Notes under the pieces: model-generated
Seen by the model: the letters and a program-made list of their open reading frames with translations, nothing else
What the model was told of the DNA's origin: nothing
Database searches by the model: none
Position numbers and translations under genes: made by a program
From: Actinomortierella ambigua
Taxonomy: Eukaryota; Mortierellomycota; Mortierellomycetes; Mortierellales; Mortierellaceae
Direction of reading: 5' to 3'
Assembly: GCA_016098155.1 (NCBI GenBank)
Contig: JAAAJB010000029.1
Span: 1 to 64,000, forward strand
DNA: 64,000 bases
Part shown: positions 55,882 through 64,000 of the stretch, one piece after another
How the letters are laid out: every line of letters starts with the position of its first letter
Position numbering within the stretch: the first letter of the stretch is position 1

Positions 55882-57653
55882 GCGACAACAAGGGCGATGA
55901 TGAAAACAGAGAGGAAAGGAGGGAAGATGGGGGGGGGGAGAGGAGGGTTGTGAGGGCTGAAGCGGAAGGCGAAGAACAGAGCAAAGGTGGATTGAAGAGA
56001 ATGAATAACGATGTGGATATCGGGACAGTTGTTCGATGTGTATAGTGATGGATAGGATATTGTATTGTATTGTTTTTTTTGTGATGTTGTTGGTGACAAG
56101 TCGGATTTGAATGGGTGACTGAATGAACGATATGTGATTTAGGTGATGATCACCAGGGTATAGATACACAGACAAAAAGGGAATTATTATGATCAACCCG
56201 AATTGAACCTCACTTTGGCATGGTACAGACAGGGACCAGCGCGCTAGAAAAGGAAAGAAAGCAAGGTGCACGCCTATGACTATCTGACTGGCTCAGGGTC
56301 GTTTACTTCCACTACACGTAGTGTGGGCGTACATGGAGCAGAGCTTGAGACAAAAACATCAACATCTGATGCCTCACCACATTGTGTACCAGCAACAAAA
56401 CATGCGAGGTGACAGGGCGCAAGAATAGACAGAGGGGTGGCTTTCATGAACGACGATTGACGAATAAGTGGGAGAAGCTGAATGGTGATGACAGAGACAA
56501 GAGTGCGTGTGAACAACGAAGAGTACGAGGAGAAGAAAGGAGGAGGAGAGAGAGGGAGATGAAAAAGACGCACTAGGTGGAAAGAACGCGCCCCAAAATA
56601 GATCGACAGGCAAAAGAGAGCCAAACAACGTTGCAAGTTGAAGTTGGAATGGATGGAATGCTATGGGCCAAATTGCCCAGGTAGTAGCATCAGGCGAGAG
56701 TGCAGTACAACACACAAACAAAAGAGGTTCACGTATCATGGACGCGAACGAAGAAGTAAAGAAGAAAAGAGAAGAAGAGAAAGACGAGCCAGTGTCGCTC
56801 GAGACTCGACGAGCCAATCAATGTCATGCTTCTGAGGAACACCTGCAAGGAAGCACTTGCGAATGATGTTGATGATGATGTTTTTTTTTCTTTTTTTTTT
56901 CTTTCGAGCTGCACGGCTACCTGCCCTACACCACTTTGTTTGCTGAAGTACAGTCAGATGAGTCGATAATTTGTCTCACGATTGGGAGTACAAGGGCATT
57001 ATTGTTGGCAGGAATCAACTACCTCTTATGTAGTGTAATCTATCAAAAGAGAGTAAGGGGAAGGGCCGTATGCGATGTGCATGCATAGGATATGAACACA
57101 GGAATTGTGGTCTGACGTACAGCCCGGGAGGGAGGAGTGATCTTGCCACATTGTCATGCTAATTGAAGATTCAGAGAAACGCAACGACGCACAGGGTTTC
57201 CAAAAACAACAAGATGCTATAACACACAGGTCGAGGCTTGGCTACAGGTCGAGGCCAATAGCAGGGACTGGGAAGAAGTGCGGTGTGATGAAAGATGTGC
57301 ATAGACACACCTTTACACGGCTGTTCATGCACATACAATCAGCCAAGAACGGGAGCGGGCCAAACCAATGTCATAGCCACTCGACCCGACATGGATCATG
57401 TGTGTGCATGTGCAAGAAGGATAAAAAAAAACAAACGAGCCTCGTGGGAGGAAAGGAAACAAAAGAGTGCGACAGCGATCCAGGTTTTGGAGCTGGTGAA
57501 CAGCCAAAGAAGTCAGGGGAGAAGAGAAGGCGAGGAGAATGGCTTCAGTGCCACACATGCATCCAACGCGCAGAGGAAAAAAAAGGGGGTGGGGGAAAGC
57601 TACTGATTCTTCAAGCACTGAAGCTCACCCCGGATCCCACACACCGAGTGGGT

Positions 57654-57682
57654 TCCCAACCAACCAACCAACCAACCAACCA
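57654..57682 (+). repeat. (CCAA)n microsatellite
   Basis: Seven tandem CCAA units in intergenic sequence, coding NQPTNQPTNQP-like residues in a spurious frame. Confidence 0.9.
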
Positions 57683-59635
57683 GCCATTCATGCGCCATCC
57701 ATTCAAAACAGTATCCCAGACTAAAGAAAAAAAAAGGGAGAGGAAAAGCGCAGAGGCTAAAGTACGATATCTTTCATCAGGCTTCTCGGCCAGTGTGGTG
57801 GGGAGAGGGCAAAGTGGGTTCTTTTGTTTGGTGCGACTCCAATGGAATTGTGAACGAATACTCGAACACAAGGAGCTGACAGAAGACAGCAGAGGGAGAG
57901 AGAGAAAAAGAGGGAGGGGTGGAAGCAGGAGAGGAGGCAGAAGTACGGATGAGAATATGCGTCCTGTCTGTGTGCTTAGTGGTTCGCGGGTATGGCAGGG
58001 GATGGTGATGGCTGAATGGCAGGTGATGGTAGTGGATAATGTATGAAGACCAATGTTGATTCGTTTGCTCTACATTATCGTTTAATGGCAACCCCAAACG
58101 AAGAAAGAACCTGTTACCTTCGGGATATTTGCCCAAAGTTCAAGGAATGCCTGAAGAAGGTGGCAAACCCCTTGCTGAAGGGAACTGCAGCACCAGTGTT
58201 GAGTGATGAGGAATGAGAAGGAGCAAGGAAGGATGTGGTAGAGAAAGCTAAGGAAGGGTAATGAAGCGGATTAGCGCAATGACATTTGAAGCACCGGGCG
58301 ACAGCGTTCTTTTATCATGTTTCTTAGGGTTCAAAAATCTCTGGTTCTTGTGTGTATTGTTGACAAGTGTGCACCTTCCTTTTGGTGTGGAATGTCAACG
58401 ACCCGTTTGTATTTTCTTGTACTATTCGACAGGGTAGCGCCTGTGTATTATGACAAGACGATACGCCTAGAGTACAAACCACACAGACACAAGGAAGCAC
58501 ATGCACACGTAAAACTCACTACGCGTTGGGGTTCTCGTCGGAGTCGTAGAGATGAAGATTACATGGCTATACTATATTAATCCAAATTCCAATCGACGTT
58601 CTCCAGCTCATCTCATTGAGCTCTGGAATTTTCTCCTCCACTGTGAGGAGAATAGCTAATGAGCATCGCCACAAGGGCATCATGGTCCGATTTAGGGCCA
58701 AGTTCCCAACGCACGAGCAGTTTGGAGCCCACCCCAAGCCTATAAAGTCTCAGGAGGAGGGTGGTCGCTCTAAAGTTTGATGTTGGCTCGAAGAAGGCTT
58801 GGATGGATGGGCGTATGGGGCCCCGACCAGCATGGAGGAGACTAGGGTTTGCAAACGTGCCACACTCCACTGGAAGTGTGGGCTCATGAGCAGAGTTGTT
58901 CTACGGCGCCGTGGCATTGTGCGGACATGCTGAGAACAAACAGTACTGACACAAGTAAAGTGGATACTGCTCCTTTGGTCACTCCCCTCCCCCCCTTTGC
59001 CATCATTGCCACGGTAGGCTCCCTCGGTGGTAACCATGCATAGTACCGAAGAGATACTCTCAACGATGTATGTAGCCTATGGGCCTACACAGATGCTCAT
59101 TCTATCTCTTCCTGTTCTTACTCGTCTCCGTTCAATGGCGAAGATAGGGAGAGGAGGTGATTGTTGATCCCCCGCGACAAGACCTTCCAGGCAAGCCTGA
59201 GGGCGCGCACGGACTGGGACCATGAGCATGCTGAATGCATGAAGAAGGCGGGACTGACATGGGTCAGACTCGATTGAATGTCGGGACAGAAACATGAGTT
59301 TTCTTTCTCTGTCAAGCAAGTTGGTCGGGTATTTGTATGCAGTTGAGCACCGTGCTCCGGCGAATGACACGTACACGTCAATTGATATGGCTGCAAATGC
59401 GCGGTTTCCTCCGATTTTTTTTTGGCGGGGCGGAGTGAAAAAAAAAAAATACTGCTACTGGTGGTGAGAGGTGTGTGAGAGCACACACACCCACGATTGT
59501 TTCCTGCTGGTCTGCCCCGACTCACTTGGGGTTCGACTCTTCTCTCAGTTTGAACCTTCCCTCTCTTTCTCTCTCAACTCTCTCCGCCCAAAAGCCATAG
59601 TGATTTTCAGAACTCCCTTTTCCCCCTCCTCTCAT

Positions 59636-61170
59636 ATGTTCAGACTGTCCTCCCACCTTTCCCAGCAAGTTCGCGCCATGTCCTCCAAACGTGCTGCTCC
59701 CGCCGCTGCCGCTGCCGACGCTCCTGCCAAGAAGCGCTCTACCAAGATCAACGTAGACAACCTCCCCCATGCCGCCCGCCAGGCCCACAAGGCCAAGAGC
59801 AGTAAGTCGCACGCTTCTCCTCTCGCCTTCTTCACCCGCTCCTCTTCCCTACCCTCTACTTCACCTTCCCTCTTCGCTCCTCACCCTTGCTCGCCCGTTC
59901 CATCCTCTCTCTCTCTTGCTGTCGCCTCGTTACTCTCATCGACGCGCACGGCTGAGGGTGACATGAATCCTCGCGTGTTGTTGCTCTTATTTCTCGTGAT
60001 GCTCTCCATGGACATCACGCTTTATCAGTCATTTAGAGTCTTGCACAAGGGCAGGACATGCCCACATTCTTGCATTTTGCACAAACGGACGCGGGCAAGC
60101 AGGCTGGATCGAAAAAAGAAAACACAATCAAAAGGGGGCTTGGAGTGAATGAAAGCGCGTTCATGACTTTAATCAATGGTGTCATTGGTCACACAGAGAT
60201 TGGACCTGTGCTGAATGTTGATGACATCAAGACCCGGATCCAGTCGCAGTTTGGTCATCGTCATCGCGTGTTTTCAATTTGTTGGCCACTTGTCCCTTCC
60301 CCCGAAAAGACTGATAGTCGGAGGAAAGGGGGGGGGGAGGGCCAGAGCGGGTCCACAAGTTTGATATATCATATTTACACATCTCCACCCCAATCTACAA
60401 AGTGGCAAAAGGCTGCCAGGGTAGACACCCTTGACTTTGTGGTTGAGAGTCTGCTCACTGGAGGAAGCTCATTTCGGGCTTCCGCTGCTTCCCCCCCCCC
60501 CGCCCCTTTCTGCAAATACATGACAATAAGGAAGGCGTACCATCGCCAAGACTAACAATTAAACATCGACTAATGAACGCGTGATTTTTTATTGTTTTTT
60601 TTTGACACTTTTCTAGTCGAGAAGATCGAGATGCCCAAGCGCCCCAAGACTGCCTGGAGCATCTTCTTCATGGAGTACCTGGACAAGCAGCGTGCTGCCG
60701 GCAAGAACGTCGCTCCTACCGCCGAGGGCGCCAACGCCGCCAAGGTTTGGAAGGAGATGACAGATGCGCAAAAGGCACCCTACAGCGAGCAGTATCAGCG
60801 TGAGCTCGCCTCTTACAAGGAGCGGACAGAAGAGAAGCTGCAGGCGATGTCCCCGGCCGAGTTCCGACAGGAGAACATGCGTCGTCAGGCTTTGAAGAAG
60901 GCCGGCAAGAAGACCCTGCCCCCGCTCAAGGACCCCAACGCCCCCAAGCGACCCCTCGGTGCCTACTTCCGTTTCGCCCACGATCAGCGCGCGACCGGCA
61001 AGTATGAGCACCTCGGCGTCAAGGAGCAGGCCAAGGCCCTCGGCGAGGCTTGGTCCGCCTTGCCCGATAGCGTCAAGCTGCCTTACCAGGAGGCCTTCAA
61101 GAAGGAGTCCGAGTCCTACAAGGTCCTCAAGGCCGCGTACGATGAGAAGGCCAAGGAGTTCCAACCATAA
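59636..61170 (+). CDS. Double HMG-box protein, probably mitochondrial (Abf2/TFAM-like)
   Basis: Two exons, 59636-59801 and 60617-61170 (815-base intron, phase 1), 239 residues. From the upstream ATG the product starts MFRLSSHLSQQVRAM, basic, hydroxylated and without acids, a typical mitochondrial presequence. A second in-frame ATG at 59678 would give a protein lacking it (MSSKRAAPAAAAADAPAKK). Two HMG boxes follow: about 62-127 (MPKRPKTAWSIFFMEYLD, WKEMTDAQKAPY) and about 161-237 (DPNAPKRPLGAYFRF, WSALPDSVKLPY). Tandem HMG boxes with presequence are the layout of Abf2/TFAM, which bend and package mitochondrial DNA; nuclear NHP6/HMGB-like proteins are the alternative if the second start is used. 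The coding sequence is strongly biased to C-ending codons, as in highly expressed genes. A poly(A) signal lies at 61369. Confidence 0.87.
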
Positions 61171-61368
61171 GAAGCATATGGCCTTTCAGCCCTTTTTTTT
61201 CGTTGTGTTTGTTTCATATCTTTCTTTTTTTCCTTTCCCCCTTCCCTGACACTACCACAAGTATGGTACCAAGCATCCCTGATCTTATTTTTCTACCTTG
61301 TATTATGCCACAACTCTGTCACCGACCATCATGAGCTATGCTGTTTTCCACTCCCACTCTTTTTGTGC

Positions 61369-61374
61369 AATAAA
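61369..61374 (+). terminator. Poly(A) signal AATAAA of the HMG-box gene
   Basis: Hexamer 199 bases after the HMG-box stop and only 46 bases before the end of the convergent gene, so the two 3' ends probably overlap. Confidence 0.5.
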
Positions 61375-61419
61375 ACACACAAAAAACAACAACCAGAACG
61401 CCAAAGTTATTTATTTTAC

Positions 61420-64000
61420 TCATACCAAACTAGCCTTGCGTCCAGTCAGGTATGAAGGTCCCATCGGCAAAAGTGGGTGACGATAAGGCATCGAGGCTGA
61501 CAATGGCGTTGTAAAGCCAGATCCCGGTAGCGAGGACGATCCGCCGCCGCTGCCCGAGGATGGATGGTGAGCCTGTCCTCCTGCTCCTGGCACTCCCCCT
61601 CCTGCTGCTGCTCCTCCTCCTCCTCCAAGCGCGTGGCCTAACAACGACATGCCGCCTGCTCCACCTCCGCTGTTACCACCTCCAACTCCACCACTGGCAC
61701 CGCCTCCTTGCGACATCATCATATCTCGGAACGATGACTTTGGCAGCCGCAGTGTCAGCTCCTTGGTGATCTTAGTCAAGCTGGACACGCTCGTCAGCAC
61801 CAGCCTTGAAAAGACTTCTGGTTGTTGTTGCGGTTGCTGTGGCTGCTGCTGTTGTTGTTGCGGTTGCGGCTGTTGCGGCTGTTGCGGCTGCGACTGAGAC
61901 AGAGACTCGGCTCCGGTAGATCTGGTGCCTGCCGCCTTTTCCGCAATCGTCGACATGCTCACCGACCGCGAGGTCATCCTCGGTGTCAACACTGGCGACG
62001 CCGTCGTCGCGAGATGATGATGCTGCTGATGCTGATGATGATGATGATGATGGTTATGTCGAATATCACCTCCAGCAGACGTGCTTGAGCTTCGACCTGC
62101 CTTCACCCGAGTTGCTATCGTCGCAGTAGAAGTGGTAGCAGCAGCGGCGGCAGCCGCCGCCGCCGTGGCAACAGCAGAAGCAGCAGCAGCGGATCCTGGT
62201 CCTGTCACCGCCACCACCATCGATCGTCCTACGGCATCCCCTTCCACCGCTGTTGTTCCTGTTTCATGGTCACCACCACTAGCACTGTCGCCCGTTGTCG
62301 CCTCCAAGTTCATATTTGCCACACTGCTAGCAAATGAACGATTGGCGGAAGCGCCTGCACCACCGCCCGTAGCAGCAGTACTACCACCGCCACCACCACC
62401 ACTACCAACACCCATAATGTCGGCCGTCGAGCTATCGGACTTTGATCGCCGCTGACTGGGCGATGACACCGTTCGGCTGCTCGAGGTGGTGCCCGTCGAC
62501 TTTAGCATCGGCGACGTCGGTGGGCTCTGATTCCGCTGCAGGTGAGCTAGTGCCATCGCCGCGGTCGTACCTGATGTTGATGTGGCTGTTGCTCCTGCTG
62601 TTGCTGCTGATGACGACGTGGTCATGGTGGTCATGGCCGTCATTGTCGTAGTTGTCATTGTCGTCGTGGTCGTGGTCGTGGTCGTAGTGGTCAAGGTATT
62701 ATTCCCTGTCGCGCCAGTGGTGGTGGTGCTGTTCAAGCTCGATGTTGTCGACAGCGTTGACGACAATTGCTTCACCAGGGTTGAGATCACAATCACCGAC
62801 TTTACAAAATCATTCAGGCCTGCCACGAAGCGCCGGCGGAGGGCGTTTCCTTCATCCGTTCCACTGAAACTACCATTGATGCCGGGCGTCGAAGGGTAAT
62901 GTGGATGGTTGGGATGCATCATGACTGAGCCACTGTTGCCACCGCCTCCACTCGATGACACGTGATGTGGGTGATACGGGAGGAATCCATGTCCATGTGC
63001 ATGCATACCACCACCACCACCACCATGCACATATGCGACACCACCGCCACCACCACCACCACCTTGATATTCGTCCACGCGAAGCATCGATAGATCCAAA
63101 TCTAGCCGCTTCACGATCTCCGTCATCTGGTTCAGTGAATCGCGCATGTCACGCCACAGTTGTGTCGGCGTCGCGCCAGAACCAATGTTTTGCAACGTCG
63201 CCGCCGTCGAGAGAGCTGGCAGTGGTGTGACGAGCTGGGTATTTGTGTTGTTGCTGTGGCTGTAAAAATGGTTGTTGCTGTTGCCACTGTTGTTGTTGTT
63301 GCTACTGCTGCTGCTACCGTTGCTGTGGTTGGTATTGAAAGGATGGTGGTGGTAGTGATGGTGGTGAGGGTGGTGAGGATGATGTGGGTGCACTGGCCCT
63401 GTACTAGAGCCGATCGCCATGAATCCGCCATTCGTCAAAAATCCCCCTGAAGGAAGCGAGGACGATATGGATCCTGAAATACCGCCAGTCATCAACATGC
63501 CTTGATGAGGGATGCCGGTAGCGCGTGAGGCCATTGACCCGCTCCCGATAATACCTGCGTTTGAGAAAGACCTTGGTCCAAGTGGCATCGACTGAAAAGT
63601 GGTTGTCGTTGGTTGTGCCCCTCCTGATCCATTGATGTCATCGGCCCGTGGTGTGGAAGCTCGGGTACCGAGACCTCCTGCTGTTGTCTGTGCTGCAGCA
63701 TTGTTCGCTAAGGGCGCCTGCACCCCTTGCTGCAATCCTGATGATACAGACTCGCTCGTGGCAGCACTTGTTGCTGTAGATGAGAATGCCGTCTTTGTCG
63801 ACACTGGAGATGAAGGAATACCTGGCGCTTGTCTGTTGCCGGAAATGGCACGTTGATTCCAAATGGACATCTTGCGGCCATCGCCTCGAGGGGCTGAAGA
63901 AACAGGCAACGAAGGTAGCGTGTCCGACATCAAGGCCGCATCCTGAGGCGTGCTGTTGTTGCTGGGACTTGAAGACAGTGTCGCACCAGCCTTTGTGTTC
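61420..64000 (-). CDS. SOG2-like RAM-pathway protein (tentative), 5' end beyond the window
   Basis: Open frame of about 860 residues continuing past the right edge without an intron. Most of it is low complexity: Gly, Ser, Thr, Asn, His and Gln runs, including a (His-Pro) cluster coded around 63340-63400 and poly-Thr coded around 62640-62700. Three short islands look conserved. They are TPTQLWRDMRDSLNQMTEIVKRLDLDL, RRFVAGLNDFVKSVIVISTLVKQL, and RLVLTSVSSLTKITKELTLRLPKSSFRDMM close to the C-terminus; order and helical character resemble the C-terminal domain of fungal SOG2 (a leucine-rich-repeat partner of the NDR/Cbk1 kinase in polarity). The LRR part would lie outside the window. The assignment is from memory of the domain and needs a profile search. 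It is tail-to-tail with the HMG-box gene, 249 bases apart. Confidence 0.6.
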   Translation of the reverse strand, partial: NTKAGATLSSSPSNNSTPQDAALMSDTLPSLPVSSAPRGDGRKMSIWNQRAISGNRQAPGIPSSPVSTKTAFSSTATSAATSESVSSGLQQGVQAPLANNAAAQTTAGGLGTRASTPRADDINGSGGAQPTTTTFQSMPLGPRSFSNAGIIGSGSMASRATGIPHQGMLMTGGISGSISSSLPSGGFLTNGGFMAIGSSTGPVHPHHPHHPHHHHYHHHPFNTNHSNGSSSSSNNNNSGNSNNHFYSHSNNTNTQLVTPLPALSTAATLQNIGSGATPTQLWRDMRDSLNQMTEIVKRLDLDLSMLRVDEYQGGGGGGGGVAYVHGGGGGGMHAHGHGFLPYHPHHVSSSGGGGNSGSVMMHPNHPHYPSTPGINGSFSGTDEGNALRRRFVAGLNDFVKSVIVISTLVKQLSSTLSTTSSLNSTTTTGATGNNTLTTTTTTTTTTTMTTTTMTAMTTMTTSSSAATAGATATSTSGTTAAMALAHLQRNQSPPTSPMLKSTGTTSSSRTVSSPSQRRSKSDSSTADIMGVGSGGGGGGSTAATGGGAGASANRSFASSVANMNLEATTGDSASGGDHETGTTAVEGDAVGRSMVVAVTGPGSAAAASAVATAAAAAAAAATTSTATIATRVKAGRSSSTSAGGDIRHNHHHHHHQHQQHHHLATTASPVLTPRMTSRSVSMSTIAEKAAGTRSTGAESLSQSQPQQPQQPQPQQQQQQPQQPQQQPEVFSRLVLTSVSSLTKITKELTLRLPKSSFRDMMMSQGGGASGGVGGGNSGGGAGGMSLLGHALGGGGGAAAGGGVPGAGGQAHHPSSGSGGGSSSLPGSGFTTPLSASMPYRHPLLPMGPSYLTGRKASLV

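Larger units (their letters stand above)
54582..59635. other. Divergent region between kinase and HMG-box genes
   Basis: About 5 kb. From 54600 to about 56000 the + strand is GA-rich, i.e. the kinase coding strand is CT-rich. A 296-codon frame at 57156-58046 is Lys/Arg/Gly-rich without motifs and is not accepted as a gene. A CT-rich + strand tract at 59540-59630 precedes the HMG-box start. No tRNA or other RNA was recognised. Confidence 0.5.

Noticed and set aside
55454..56271. Overlapping Ser/Leu/Pro-rich minus-strand frames
   Set aside because: Low-complexity translations of the GA-rich strand and the (AG)n repeat.
57156..58046. 296-codon + strand frame
   Set aside because: Composition follows the GA-rich DNA and CCAA repeat, with no domain, poor start and no splice partners.
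59530..59560. GGTTCGACTC as a tRNA T-arm
   Set aside because: No matching acceptor, D or anticodon stems in the preceding 70 bases.

Overview
The window looks like nuclear DNA of an early-diverging filamentous fungus, most likely Mucoromycota close to Mortierellaceae (inference). Reasons: compact genes with short GT-AG introns, a Crinkler-type (CRN) effector gene, a huge Thr-rich secreted protein with Cys-rich modules, Gln/Ser/His-rich regulatory proteins, and a TnpB/Fanzor-like relic of a type I associate with Mucoromycota. Exon structures below were assembled by hand from splice motifs and reading-frame continuity.

Left part (1-9.0 kb) is accessory-like: a CRN gene with a P-loop domain running off the left edge, a decayed Fanzor/TnpB-like pseudogene with a duplicated zinc-ribbon segment, a ~1.4 kb-residue secreted mucin-like protein, a 91-residue hydrophilic protein and a small secreted Cys-rich protein. 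From 10.3 to 25.6 kb come housekeeping or regulatory genes: a class II Old Yellow Enzyme, a six-exon coiled-coil protein with a GC-AG intron, a single-pass membrane protein, an eight-exon Caprin-like RGG protein, and a two-finger C2H2 factor with a very long disordered N-terminus.

From 25.6 to 33.4 kb no gene can be supported; much of it is strongly purine-rich on the + strand. It is followed by a five-exon MFS transporter (-), a Ser/Pro-rich disordered protein (+) and a complete six-exon SPC3 signal-peptidase subunit (+). After another gene-poor 4 kb (microsatellites and a branched inverted repeat) come an OFA-type MFS transporter (+), a 10-base assembly gap, and convergently a seven-exon SAD/BRSK-Hsl1-like kinase (-). 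A 5 kb divergent region leads to a double HMG-box protein with a probable mitochondrial presequence (+), which is tail-to-tail with a SOG2-like, extremely low-complexity protein (-) cut by the right edge.

No operon-like pathway links the genes. Recurrent themes are secretion or surface function on the left (CRN, mucin, small Cys-rich protein) with SPC3, and polarity or morphogenesis on the right (Hsl1-like kinase, SOG2-like protein). Upstream regions are repeatedly pyrimidine-rich on the coding strand. No tRNA, rRNA or CRISPR array was recognised.
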